Shown here: one piece after another, positions 33,972 through 42,816 of the stretch
Numbering within the stretch: position 1 is the first letter of the stretch
Layout of the letters: each line of letters opens with the position of its first letter
Source: CALEAR01 sp035301485
GTDB taxonomy: Bacteria; Pseudomonadota; Gammaproteobacteria; Pseudomonadales; Alcanivoracaceae
Length of the DNA stretch: 64,000 bases
Assembly: GCA_035301485.1 (NCBI GenBank)
Contig: DATGUF010000041.1
Coordinates: forward strand, 171,530 to 235,529
Direction: 5' to 3'
Made by a program: the position numbers and the translations under genes
The notes under the pieces: generated by a model
The model's database searches: none
Seen by the model: only the letters and a program-made list of their open reading frames with translations
What the model was told of the DNA's origin: nothing

Positions 33972-35354
33972 CTAGTGTCGCGCATTTTGGCCTAATTCCC
34001 AACCGCCACCGAGGGCTCGGAATAACATAATATGCGCTTGCATACGTTGCTGCTGCAGCAAGAGCAAAGCATCTTGCGCGCTATATAAGCTTTGCTGCGC
34101 TTCTAGTAACGATAACAAGTCATCCGCCCCTTCGCGATAACGGCTTTGCGCTAAGCGGAATAACTCTTGCGAAGTGGCCAACACCTGCCTTTGTACCACT
34201 TGCTCTGCCTCAATGGCATCTACTTGGCGCAACGCCACCTCCACTTCCGTGAAAGCTGTTAGCAAAACACCGCGATATGCTTCTAACAACTCAACCTGCT
34301 GCGCTTGGCTAAGCTGATGCGCCGCTTTTAATTTACCGCCCTGAAAAATAGGCTGAGTGACAGAAGCACCTATATTGTAAAGCCAACTACCGCGCCATAG
34401 CTCTGCCCATGTGTCGCCTGTTTGCCCAGTGCTCGCAGTTAAACGCACAGCGGGAAACAAGGCCGCCCGTGCCGCCTCAACATTAGCCTCTGCTACCCGC
34501 AGCTTGGTTTCCTCTTGTTGTAAATCGGGGCGCCGTAGGAGTAATTCCGATGGAAAGCCAATTTGTGTTTGTGGCTCATGCAATGTTTTAAAATCACCCT
34601 TTAGTGCCAGCTCCTTCGCACTCACCCCTAGCAGCGTGGCTAACTCTAAATATTCTGTAAAAAGGCTTTGCTCTAAGGGATGCAATGCAGCACGCTGACG
34701 GGCCACTTGCGTTGATTGGCGCATGAGATCCATGGGCGACACTGCACCGGCGTTAACACGTGCCTCCACAACACGCAGCACTTCTTCTGCCGTTTCCAGT
34801 TGCAACTGCGCAATACGCAACTTTTCTTGCAGGGCGAGATAATTAATGTAACGCAGCCCTACTTCAGCCGACACCGAAAGCATTAATGCTTGCTGCTCGT
34901 AGCGCGTGCCCTGCCACTGCCAATGGGCTGCGCGACGCTCGGCACTGAGCCTTCCCCACACATCCACTTCATAACTAGCAGCCACATCGGCGTTAAATAG
35001 CTGGCTCTCATCACCGCCACTTATTCGAGCACGATGGCGAGCCCCCAGGCTGACATCCGCCTGAGGAAATTTAGAAGCACCCATTATTTTTAATTGGTAG
35101 TCGGCTTGCAAAAGCCTTGCCGCCATGGCCGCAAGAGCGGGGTTATTTTCTTGCGCGAGCGTTTGCAAAAACAGCAGCTCTTCGCTTTGAAACTGTTGCC
35201 ACCAATCTTTAGATGGCCACTGTGCTGGTTTAGCTTCTGCATACAGCCAGGCATCTGGCATGGCAATAGGCTGTGCCTCTTGAGGGATGTTATGCGTGCA
35301 AGCTATCACAGCAAAGCTAGTAAATAAGCCCAACAGTAATTTTCTCATCATCAA
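33972..35354 (-). CDS. Outer-membrane efflux lipoprotein (NodT/OprM family)
   Basis: Outer-membrane channel of a tripartite exporter, 460 residues. An N-terminal lipobox (FAVIAC, Cys about 19) marks it as a lipoprotein, and two OEP repeats form the TolC-like barrel and helical tunnel; LLLRRPDLQQEE (about 280) is the family signature. The start overlaps the macB stop by 4 bases, so it should be the dedicated exit channel for MacAB. Confidence 0.93.
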   Translation of the reverse strand: MMMRKLLLGLFTSFAVIACTHNIPQEAQPIAMPDAWLYAEAKPAQWPSKDWWQQFQSEELLFLQTLAQENNPALAAMAARLLQADYQLKIMGASKFPQADVSLGARHRARISGGDESQLFNADVAASYEVDVWGRLSAERRAAHWQWQGTRYEQQALMLSVSAEVGLRYINYLALQEKLRIAQLQLETAEEVLRVVEARVNAGAVSPMDLMRQSTQVARQRAALHPLEQSLFTEYLELATLLGVSAKELALKGDFKTLHEPQTQIGFPSELLLRRPDLQQEETKLRVAEANVEAARAALFPAVRLTASTGQTGDTWAELWRGSWLYNIGASVTQPIFQGGKLKAAHQLSQAQQVELLEAYRGVLLTAFTEVEVALRQVDAIEAEQVVQRQVLATSQELFRLAQSRYREGADDLLSLLEAQQSLYSAQDALLLLQQQRMQAHIMLFRALGGGWELGQNARH

Positions 35355-37309
35355 CTACTCAATGCGACTACTGGATCTAGGCGTGCGGCTTTTAAAGCGG
35401 GAGCAAAACCAAAGATAAGCCCTGTCCCTGCTGCACAGGCAAAAGCCAATACCATAATCGGTACTGAAAAAGTAACGGGCATTAACCAAGCGCCAATCAA
35501 CGCGGCTACCCCTACGCCACCTAGCACACCCACAACTCCGCCCAAGGTAGACACTACAACGGCTTCCACCAAAAACTGCTGAAGTATGTTACGTGTACGC
35601 GCCCCTGTGGCCATGCGTATACCCACTTCACGAGTGCGCTCGGTGACACTCACAAGCATAATATTCATCACCCCAATGCCACCAACCAACAATGAAATAG
35701 CGGCAATAGAACCTAGCAAGATAGTGAGGGTGTTATTAGCCGCAGTGGCTGAAGCAACGATGGAAGCCATATTGCGCACGCGGAAATCCTCGTTGCCATT
35801 GTGCTGCTGAATCAATGTTTGCCGCACGGCTTCTTCGGTTTGCGCAATGCTGTTCGTATCAAGCACCGCGACGGTGATGCCACCCACATGCCGGCTGCCC
35901 GACACTCGCAAGCTACCAGTACTCAAAGGAATAAAAATAATATCGTCCGCATCTTGCCCCCAGGGCGTTGCCCCTTGCTCACTCATCACCCCTAATATTT
36001 GAAAAGGAACATTGTTGAGCAAAACAAACTCCCCCACTGGCGTGCCTTGTGGGAACAGTTCACGGGCCACGGTTTGCCCTATCACCGCCACAGCAGCATA
36101 ACGCTCATTATCGGCATGGCTAAAAAAAACACCTTCTTGCGGCAGCCAATCGCGCAATAGAGGAAAATCAGCGCTGGTGGCATTCACTTGCGTAGTGGTA
36201 TCTAGCCCACCAGCGCGTGCCGTCACCCCAGTGGTGTTTTCCGGCACGGCCGCTTTCACATTAGGCAACTGCGCCAACGCGCGCGCATCCTCGGGCGTTA
36301 AGCTCGTCATGCTGCCATCTGCACTGCGCCGCGCAAAACGATCCGCGCCCGGGCGCACCACTAATAAGTTAGTTCCCATGGAACTGAAACGCTCTAACAC
36401 ATCATCCTTAGCGCCTTGCCCAATGGCGAGCATGGCCACCACTGAACCCACTCCAATAACAATGCCAAGCAAGGTTAATAACGTTCTAAACCAATTCTCT
36501 TTTAAGGAACGCAAAGCCATGCTAATTGCTTCAAGTGTTTCTACCAATATAGAAATACTTTTAGTGCTTGCTGCATTATTAAGGTTTACCAAGTGCGTAG
36601 GGAGTGACGTTTGTTTTTGTGTGCTTACGCCCGTATCACTAATGATGATGCCATCTTTAAATTCAATCACTCGTTCCGCATGTTTGGCTACTTGGGCGTC
36701 ATGCGTAATTAAAATAACGGTGTGCCCTTCATCAGCAAGCTCACTCAATAACGCCATCACTTCTTTGCTGCTTTGGCTATCGAGAGCACCTGTGGGCTCA
36801 TCAGCTAAAATAATACTGCCGCCATTCATTAAAGCACGTGCAATAGAAACACGCTGCTGTTGCCCACCTGATAATTCGTTAGGGGTGTGATCTAAACGAT
36901 CACCGAGCCCTAAACGCGTTAACAACTGATGCGCCCTTGCGCGACGTTTAGCGGCCGGCAAACCTGCATACACCGCAGGAATTTCAACATTTTCAGAAGC
37001 ATTAGAAGAGCCGATTAAATGGTAGCTTTGAAACACAAAACCAAAGGCCTCGCGGCGCAACCAAGCCAATTCGTCATCCTTTAAGTGGCTCACTTCTTGC
37101 CCTGCAAATTCATATGTTCCAGAGCTGGGGCGGTCTAAACATCCCAAAATATTCATTAAGGTAGATTTACCAGACCCAGAAGCCCCCATAATGGCCACGA
37201 ACTCACCGGCGTAAATATCCACATCCACACCTTTTAACACCTCAAGATAACCATCACCCTGAGGGTATTGCTTGCGAATATTACGTAAGCGCAAAAGCGG
37301 TGTACCCAT
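35351..37309 (-). CDS. macB: MacB-type ABC exporter (ATPase-permease fusion)
   Basis: A 652-residue mechanotransmission-type exporter. The N-terminal ATPase has Walker A GASGSGKST (about 42-50), LSGGQQQR and ILADEP. The membrane part has the MacB four-segment topology with one segment near 280, a long periplasmic domain and three C-terminal segments. MacAB systems export peptides, macrolides or lipopeptides from the periplasm; the substrate here is unknown. It overlaps macA by one base and nodT by 4. Confidence 0.95.
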   Translation of the reverse strand: MGTPLLRLRNIRKQYPQGDGYLEVLKGVDVDIYAGEFVAIMGASGSGKSTLMNILGCLDRPSSGTYEFAGQEVSHLKDDELAWLRREAFGFVFQSYHLIGSSNASENVEIPAVYAGLPAAKRRARAHQLLTRLGLGDRLDHTPNELSGGQQQRVSIARALMNGGSIILADEPTGALDSQSSKEVMALLSELADEGHTVILITHDAQVAKHAERVIEFKDGIIISDTGVSTQKQTSLPTHLVNLNNAASTKSISILVETLEAISMALRSLKENWFRTLLTLLGIVIGVGSVVAMLAIGQGAKDDVLERFSSMGTNLLVVRPGADRFARRSADGSMTSLTPEDARALAQLPNVKAAVPENTTGVTARAGGLDTTTQVNATSADFPLLRDWLPQEGVFFSHADNERYAAVAVIGQTVARELFPQGTPVGEFVLLNNVPFQILGVMSEQGATPWGQDADDIIFIPLSTGSLRVSGSRHVGGITVAVLDTNSIAQTEEAVRQTLIQQHNGNEDFRVRNMASIVASATAANNTLTILLGSIAAISLLVGGIGVMNIMLVSVTERTREVGIRMATGARTRNILQQFLVEAVVVSTLGGVVGVLGGVGVAALIGAWLMPVTFSVPIMVLAFACAAGTGLIFGFAPALKAARLDPVVALSS

Positions 37310-38457
37310 TAGCGCATCCCTACCCTGGAGTCTGTACGCTTCGCTGGCATAGCACTGGCGGCACTGGGTTGCAGTAAAATAACGTCTCCTTCAGCCAAAC
37401 CTTCTTTTATTTCTACTTTCACACGGTTATCAATGCCACGTTGCACCACACGCTCTTCAAAGTTGCCTTCGTTATCTTGAACATACACTGTGGTATCGCC
37501 AGCCTCATTGGTGCTCAATGCCGACACAGGAATAGATAGCACATCACTCGCCTCTGCTAAGACAAAAAACACTTGCGCGGTCATTTTAGTCATCAATTCG
37601 CCAGAGGAGTTATCCACATCAAATAAGGCTGTGTAAAGAATCACGTTATTCACTTCTTCTGGGGTGGGCAGAATTTGGCGTAAGGTGCCATGCCAACGCT
37701 GTGTGGTGTTACCTAGTGGTGAGAAATAGACGGGCATTCCCAGTTGCAAGCGGCTGACATCAGCCTCAGAGACCTCTGTCCAAACTGTCATCACGCTGAG
37801 ATCAGCGATACGCATGAGTTGTGGCGCCTGCTGGTTCGCATTCAAAGTTTGCCCACGGCGCGCCTCTAGCGACACGACTGTACCGGCCATAGGGGCATAA
37901 ATACGGGAGTAACCCAGTGTTGCTTCGTCGGCTTTGAGGCTCGATTTGTGTTGCTCTATCTGCGCTGCCAATGCTTCAATTTGGGCATCCACCATGAGCA
38001 TTTCCGCGCGTGCACTTTGCAAGGCCTCATCGCTGGTGGCGCTATCCTTAGCCAGGCGCTGCTGGCGCTGCCATTTTAACTTAGCTAATTCTTGTTGCGC
38101 TTTGCGTTCGCGCAAATTCGCTTCCAGGGCTCTTAGTTGTGCACGGCTGCCCGACACCCGGGCCTCTTGCACATCGGCATCAATTTCGGCGAGCAACTGG
38201 TCTTTTTCAACCTCATCACCCACATCCACATGCAGCTCAGTGAGCTGCCCAGACACTTGCGCCCCCACATCCACATAATCCCTCGGCTCTAAACTGCCAA
38301 TGGCAGTGACCAAGTGTTCTATGTCTTCGCGCACCACCTGCACGACAGCAGGGGCTGTTTCTTTTTGGGGTGCGCGGTATTGCCACACAAAGGAAGCAAG
38401 CGCCGCGAGCACAATAACGAGTATTACAACCCGGCCTTTAGTGAGCCCGAACTTCAT
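37309..38457 (-). CDS. macA: MacA-type periplasmic adaptor protein
   Basis: Membrane-fusion protein linking MacB to the outer-membrane channel, 382 residues. It has one N-terminal membrane anchor (about 9-27), a lipoyl/barrel-sandwich hybrid split around a long coiled-coil hairpin (about 85-165), and beta-barrel and membrane-proximal domains. The start at MKFGLTKGR (38457) has AGAAGAAC upstream and gives a normal anchor; the longer frame adds 14 residues. It lies 74 bases after the Tag-like gene. Confidence 0.94.
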   Translation of the reverse strand: MKFGLTKGRVVILVIVLAALASFVWQYRAPQKETAPAVVQVVREDIEHLVTAIGSLEPRDYVDVGAQVSGQLTELHVDVGDEVEKDQLLAEIDADVQEARVSGSRAQLRALEANLRERKAQQELAKLKWQRQQRLAKDSATSDEALQSARAEMLMVDAQIEALAAQIEQHKSSLKADEATLGYSRIYAPMAGTVVSLEARRGQTLNANQQAPQLMRIADLSVMTVWTEVSEADVSRLQLGMPVYFSPLGNTTQRWHGTLRQILPTPEEVNNVILYTALFDVDNSSGELMTKMTAQVFFVLAEASDVLSIPVSALSTNEAGDTTVYVQDNEGNFEERVVQRGIDNRVKVEIKEGLAEGDVILLQPSAASAMPAKRTDSRVGMR

Positions 38458-38531
38458 GATGTTCTTCTCCCACACCATTAACAAACCATTAGAGGGCAAT
38501 ATAAATAACGAATAAGGAAAAAATATGCAGC

Positions 38532-39200
38532 TTAGCCCACTGTCATGGCGAGCACTTGGCTAATATGGGCAATGGGCCACCCCGATTCACTGGCCCAACG
38601 GTTAAAAGCCTCCTGCGCTGCTTGCTGATCTCTTAGGCTGGTGAGTTTATGCGGAATAATCTCCCGTGCCACTAAGCCTGCGCGCACATGTGAAGTGGGC
38701 ATCCAAGCATCCCAGCCAGACATGCGCAAGAAAGCGGGGGCAGATAAGCCACCTAAGTGCTTCCCTCTTTTGCGTAACAACTCCCACAGCTGCGCACCTT
38801 CCATGGGCGACCACTGCGCTAAACACTCTCCTACACTGCCGTACTCTGCACGAATCTCGCGTATCAATTGAGCATTCACTCGAATAGCGTGCATTTTGCC
38901 GTAATGACGTATGAGTTTTGGATCTGCCATTCGTTCATCAAACATTTCATCAGGCATGAGCACTAATTTATCTGGATCAAAACCAAAGAACGCTTTCTCA
39001 AAGTATGGCCACTGAGCATCTACCCAAGCATGATTAAGCCCAGCACGAAAAGTGCGACGCGTCATTACCGATAAGTACCAAGCATCACTGCGGCTGCGCA
39101 GCGTTTCAGGAGACACCACCTGCGGCAATCGCGCTGCCACTTTATCTGCGCCGCCGTGGCGCTTACACGCCAAGGCATACATAGAAGCAAAATCAGTCAT
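38532..39200 (-). CDS. Tag-like DNA-3-methyladenine glycosylase I family protein
   Basis: A 222-residue protein similar to the COG2818 glycosylase family: FFGFDPDKL (about 75) and the stretch LIRHYGKMHAIRVNA (about 100-114) correspond to the HhH core of Tag. It lacks the N- and C-terminal Cys/His residues that bind zinc in E. coli Tag, and the catalytic Glu position appears to be Arg by my manual alignment, so alkyl-purine excision is unproven. The start may be 39200 or 39212; both lie inside the end of msrB, implying coupling. Confidence 0.8.
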   Translation of the reverse strand: MTDFASMYALACKRHGGADKVAARLPQVVSPETLRSRSDAWYLSVMTRRTFRAGLNHAWVDAQWPYFEKAFFGFDPDKLVLMPDEMFDERMADPKLIRHYGKMHAIRVNAQLIREIRAEYGSVGECLAQWSPMEGAQLWELLRKRGKHLGGLSAPAFLRMSGWDAWMPTSHVRAGLVAREIIPHKLTSLRDQQAAQEAFNRWASESGWPIAHISQVLAMTVG

Positions 39201-39591
39201 GCTCTGGCTCAAACGCTAAGGAGGCGGAATTAACACAATAACGCAAGCCAGTGGGTGCTGGCCCATCTGGAAACACATGGCCTAAGTGGGCTTCGCAGCG
39301 GCTACATAAAATTTCTTGCCGCACCATACCGTGGCTTAAATCAACCTTTTCATCTATGGCTTCTTCTTTTTTTGGTGCATAAAAGCTAGGCCACCCACAT
39401 CCCGCATCAAATTTCGTATCACTGGCAAATAATGCCTCACCACAACACACACAGTGGTAAGTACCCGCATCGGTAGTGTGTAGGTATTTACCTGTGAAAG
39501 GCGCTTCTGTGCCGCCCTCACGCGTAATACGATAGGTATGCTCATCTAACACCTTGCGCCAATCTTGGTTTACAACTTTTTTAGTTGTCAT
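39193..39591 (-). CDS. msrB: MsrB, methionine-R-sulfoxide reductase
   Basis: Repairs methionine-R-sulfoxide in oxidised proteins in the cytosol. The 132 residues include both zinc pairs (CVCC and CSRCE) and the catalytic region ending RYCVNSASL. The start at MTTKKVVNQ (39591) has AGGAGAT upstream. It is divergent from alaA over a 126-base spacer and overlaps the Tag-like gene at its end. Confidence 0.96.
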   Translation of the reverse strand: MTTKKVVNQDWRKVLDEHTYRITREGGTEAPFTGKYLHTTDAGTYHCVCCGEALFASDTKFDAGCGWPSFYAPKKEEAIDEKVDLSHGMVRQEILCSRCEAHLGHVFPDGPAPTGLRYCVNSASLAFEPEHD

Positions 39592-39717
39592 CTTCGCATC
39601 TCCTATAAGGTACATTCTTCTTCACAAAGCGTTGAAGTGTAGGTTACATATACAGCTGCTAATAAGCACGGTAGAATACCACAATGCTTTTTCATTCATT
39701 ATTATCAGGGCCATATC

Positions 39718-40938
39718 GTGGAACAGCCAGAATTTTTAAAATCAAACAAGTTACGAGGAGTATGTTACGACATTCGCGGGCCTGTCCTACAGGAAGCGAA
39801 CCGTCTTGAAGATGAGGGGCATCGTATTATTAAGTTAAACATCGGTAACCCCGCCCCTTTTGGCTTCGAAGCACCTGAAGAAATTGTTCAAGACGTTAGC
39901 CGTCATCTGCACGATTCTTCCGGTTACAGCGATTCCAAAGGCCTCTTTCCTGCCCGCAAAGCGGTCATGCATTACTGCCAAGATAAAAACATCGCCAACG
40001 TTTCGGTTGACGATATTATTATTGGTAACGGGGTATCCGAGCTTATCACTATGTCCATGCAGGCCTTAGTGAATGACTGCGATGAAATTTTAATACCTGC
40101 ACCTGATTATCCACTATGGACTGCAGCCGTGCGCTTAGCGGGCGGTAATCCTGTGCACTATTTGTGTGATGAACAACAAGATTGGCAACCTGCCATTGAC
40201 GATATTCGTGCGAAAATTACATCGCGCAGTAAAGCCATTGTTATTATTAACCCCAACAACCCTACTGGGGCTAATTACAGCAAAGAGTTTTTGCTTGAAA
40301 TTGTAGAAGTAGCGCGCCAGCACAACTTAATTATTTTCGCTGACGAAATTTACGACAAAATTCTTTACGATGAAGAAAAACACCTTTCCATCGCTTCACT
40401 CGCCGATGATGTGCTCTTCATTACTTTTAACGGTATTTCTAAATCTTACCGTTCTGCAGGTTTCCGTTCTGGCTGGTTGGTGGTATCTGGCGCAAAACAC
40501 AGAGCCAAGGATTTTATCGAAGGCCTAGAAATGTTGGCCTCCATGCGCTTGTGTGCCAACGTACCTGCTCAATACGCTATTCAAACAGCGCTGGGCGGCT
40601 ACCAAAGCATTAACGATTTAATCAAACCAGGTGGCCGCTTAGGGCGCCAGCGCGATGTGGCCTATGAAATGCTCAACAACATCCCTGGGGTTTCCTGTGT
40701 AAAACCCAAATCAGCGTTGTATGCGTTTCCGCGCCTCGACCCAAAGGTTTACCCAATACACGATGACGAAGCATTTGTGCTCAACCTACTGCGCAAAGAA
40801 AAAGTTCTTGTGGTGCAAGGCACTGCTTTTAACTGGCCTGATCCAGACCACTTCCGATTAGTGTTTTTACCTCGCGAAGATGATTTGCGTGAGGCTATTA
40901 CGCGTATTGATCGCCACCTCAGCACACTGCGCAAGTAG
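39718..40938 (+). CDS. alaA: Alanine-synthesising aminotransferase AlaA (class I/II)
   Basis: PLP enzyme that makes alanine from pyruvate and glutamate. The 406 residues show NPNNPTGANY (about 180), the PLP Lys in GISKSYRSAGFRSGW (about 240) and RxxFLP near the C-terminus. The start is GTG at 39718 followed by EQPEFLKSNKL, as in relatives. It lies between msrB and a hypothetical gene upstream of htpX, the same neighbourhood I recall in Pseudomonas. Confidence 0.95.
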   Translation: MEQPEFLKSNKLRGVCYDIRGPVLQEANRLEDEGHRIIKLNIGNPAPFGFEAPEEIVQDVSRHLHDSSGYSDSKGLFPARKAVMHYCQDKNIANVSVDDIIIGNGVSELITMSMQALVNDCDEILIPAPDYPLWTAAVRLAGGNPVHYLCDEQQDWQPAIDDIRAKITSRSKAIVIINPNNPTGANYSKEFLLEIVEVARQHNLIIFADEIYDKILYDEEKHLSIASLADDVLFITFNGISKSYRSAGFRSGWLVVSGAKHRAKDFIEGLEMLASMRLCANVPAQYAIQTALGGYQSINDLIKPGGRLGRQRDVAYEMLNNIPGVSCVKPKSALYAFPRLDPKVYPIHDDEAFVLNLLRKEKVLVVQGTAFNWPDPDHFRLVFLPREDDLREAITRIDRHLSTLRK

Positions 40939-40952
40939 TTGGAGGACACGCT

Positions 40953-41468
40953 GTGACAGAGCTGCACATTAATGATTTTTGCCATGATAGTGCACAAGCA
41001 TTGGTGCAGCTTTATCACAGCTTCCCGCGCCCACGAGCACTTTATGTGGCCGACATTGCCGGCATTGAAGAACGTGATGAATTAGGCCTTTATCCACCAC
41101 GCCACATGGCTTGCCTCAGCACCTTATTGTGGCTTGCAGACGAAGGCTTCATACGTTACACCACTTTAATTTACGAAGAAGGCATTGAGCAGGCAGTGCT
41201 CACCCACGCCACTTTTGTATTGTTAAGCCACCAACAAGTGCCCGCAGCCTTGTGCGCAGACAAAGGCACAAGCAATTGGGTTAAAAACTTAACACTGGCA
41301 CTACGCGAACAAGATTCTCAGCGCCTCAGCACTCTCATGCACCATTTTTTGGCCGCGGCATTAACACTCCCTAAAGACACTTCCACCCCTCACCCCACGG
41401 TTGTGCCACCCAATAAAGATGAAAAAGCAGCGCTCCCCACTATAGAAGAGATGTTTTCTTCCTTATAA
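40953..41468 (+). CDS. Conserved hypothetical protein between alaA and htpX
   Basis: A 171-residue soluble protein with no domain I recognise. It starts with GTG 8 bases after GGAGG. The first 130 residues look globular and helical; the last 35 are Pro/Thr-rich with a conserved-looking acidic end, PTIEEMFSSL. It lies 14 bases after alaA. A hypothetical gene occupies the same place in Pseudomonas as I recall, which argues that it is a real gene. Confidence 0.8.
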   Translation: MTELHINDFCHDSAQALVQLYHSFPRPRALYVADIAGIEERDELGLYPPRHMACLSTLLWLADEGFIRYTTLIYEEGIEQAVLTHATFVLLSHQQVPAALCADKGTSNWVKNLTLALREQDSQRLSTLMHHFLAAALTLPKDTSTPHPTVVPPNKDEKAALPTIEEMFSSL

Positions 41469-41539
41469 ACTTGATACTTAAACCAAAAGCCCCATATTCA
41501 CAGTATGTATTTATCAGCCCCAAACGGAGATAACGTTTA

Positions 41540-42433
41540 ATGAAGAGAATAGGACTCTTTTTACTTACTAACATTGCCGTGTTGTTAGTCGCCGGCATTA
41601 TGCTCAGCCTGCTGGGCGTAGGTTCCACGCTAAAACAAAACGGCGTAGATCTAGACATCGGCAGCCTACTCATATTCAGTGCTGTGTTTGGCTTCACTGG
41701 CTCTTTCATTTCCTTGTTTATGTCGAAATGGATCGCAAAAATGTCGGCCAAGGTGCACGTTATTACTGAGCCCAGCAACCAAGCAGAGCGTTGGCTAGTG
41801 CAAACCGTTGAAGAACTCGCCAACAAAGCGGGCATCGGTATGCCTGAAGTGGGTATTTTCCCCGCTCAGCAAGCGAATGCGTTTGCCACAGGTTGGAATC
41901 GTAACAACTCTTTGGTGGCGGTGTCGCAAGGCTTACTACAACGTATGGAGCCCCATCAAGTACGAGCGGTGCTCGCACACGAAATTGGCCACGTTGCTAA
42001 CGGTGACATGGTGACCTTAACCCTCATGCAAGGCGTGGTGAACACCTTTGTTATCTTCTTCTCCCGCGTAATTGGGCACGTGGTTGATAGGGTTATTTTC
42101 AGAACAGAGGAAGGTTATGGCCCTGGTTATTACATTGTATCGCTAGTGGCTCAGGTGGCTTTAGGTTTCCTCGCGAGTGCCATTGTGATGACGTTTTCCC
42201 GCCATCGAGAGTACCGCGCAGATGCCGCAGGCGCCCAACTAGCGGATAGAAACAGTATGATTTCCGCCTTGCAGCAGTTAAAGGTTGAATCTGGTGTACC
42301 AGATCAAATGCCTGAAAGCCTCACCGCTTTCGGTATTAACATGGGCATGCGTGAGGGATTGAAATCCTTATTCCACTCTCACCCACCGCTTGACGACCGC
42401 ATTGCCGCGTTACAAGAAAAACGCCACGGTTAA
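41540..42433 (+). CDS. htpX: HtpX, membrane zinc metalloprotease
   Basis: Inner-membrane quality-control protease that works alongside FtsH. The 297 residues have two N-terminal membrane segments, the zinc motif HEIGHVANGD (about 141-150) with the third ligand Glu in REYRADAAGA (about 225), and two further membrane segments between. The start follows GGAGAT. A hairpin with a 12-bp stem lies just past the stop. Confidence 0.96.
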   Translation: MKRIGLFLLTNIAVLLVAGIMLSLLGVGSTLKQNGVDLDIGSLLIFSAVFGFTGSFISLFMSKWIAKMSAKVHVITEPSNQAERWLVQTVEELANKAGIGMPEVGIFPAQQANAFATGWNRNNSLVAVSQGLLQRMEPHQVRAVLAHEIGHVANGDMVTLTLMQGVVNTFVIFFSRVIGHVVDRVIFRTEEGYGPGYYIVSLVAQVALGFLASAIVMTFSRHREYRADAAGAQLADRNSMISALQQLKVESGVPDQMPESLTAFGINMGMREGLKSLFHSHPPLDDRIAALQEKRHG

Positions 42434-42438
42434 TAGCA

Positions 42439-42476
42439 AAGCACAGCCCTCACCCGCCTGGTTTAGGGCTGTGCTT
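42439..42476 (+). terminator. Possible terminator of htpX
   Basis: A 12-bp perfect stem (AAGCACAGCCCT with AGGGCTGTGCTT) and 14-base loop, starting 6 bases after the htpX stop. The T-run behind is interrupted (CCCTGTTTTCC), so termination may be weak. Confidence 0.6.
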
Positions 42477-42642
42477 CCCTGTTTTCCCCACACCGAAACA
42501 CCTTGTTACACTCGCTCAAAAGCCCTCTCTGCAAGCGCTACAGCATTTGTCACACTTCGAAACAATCCCCGCCTTGGCCTGAAGCAATAAACTTCTTATC
42601 TTGTGCACTAGCAGTTAATGAAGTGAACCAAAGGATTAAACC

Positions 42643-42816
42643 ATGAGCGAAACTCAACAATCATTTTTAGAGCCAAACCCATTTAATGGCGCCGCCTTGA
42701 TTGATGCTCAAGGTCGCGAAATTCCCATTACTGAACAAATGGTTCAGCAAGCTTGCGAACGCTTAGAAAACACATGGACTTACCCTAGTCATCTAGCAAC
42801 ACACCAAGCTGAGTAA
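42643..42816 (+). CDS. Small conserved protein (PA1571-like)
   Basis: A 57-residue frame with ATG at 42643 and AAAGGA 9 bases upstream. Its core, LIDAQGREIPITEQMVQQAC, looks like a short conserved gammaproteobacterial family that I recall from Pseudomonas as PA1571-like; this is recalled, not searched. Function unknown. It runs toward pdxB and overlaps the pdxB 3' end by 32 bases. Confidence 0.75.
   Translation: MSETQQSFLEPNPFNGAALIDAQGREIPITEQMVQQACERLENTWTYPSHLATHQAE

Noticed and set aside
36177..36890. 237-codon open frame antisense to macB
   Set aside because: No recognisable protein and fully inside the intact macB reading frame.
29358..39200. Idea that the GMC operon plus MacAB-NodT forms a biosynthetic gene cluster
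   Set aside because: No peptide synthetase, polyketide synthase, precursor peptide or tailoring enzymes are present. The genes run in the same direction but are separated by a 75-base gap with a dyad, so a single cluster is not supported.
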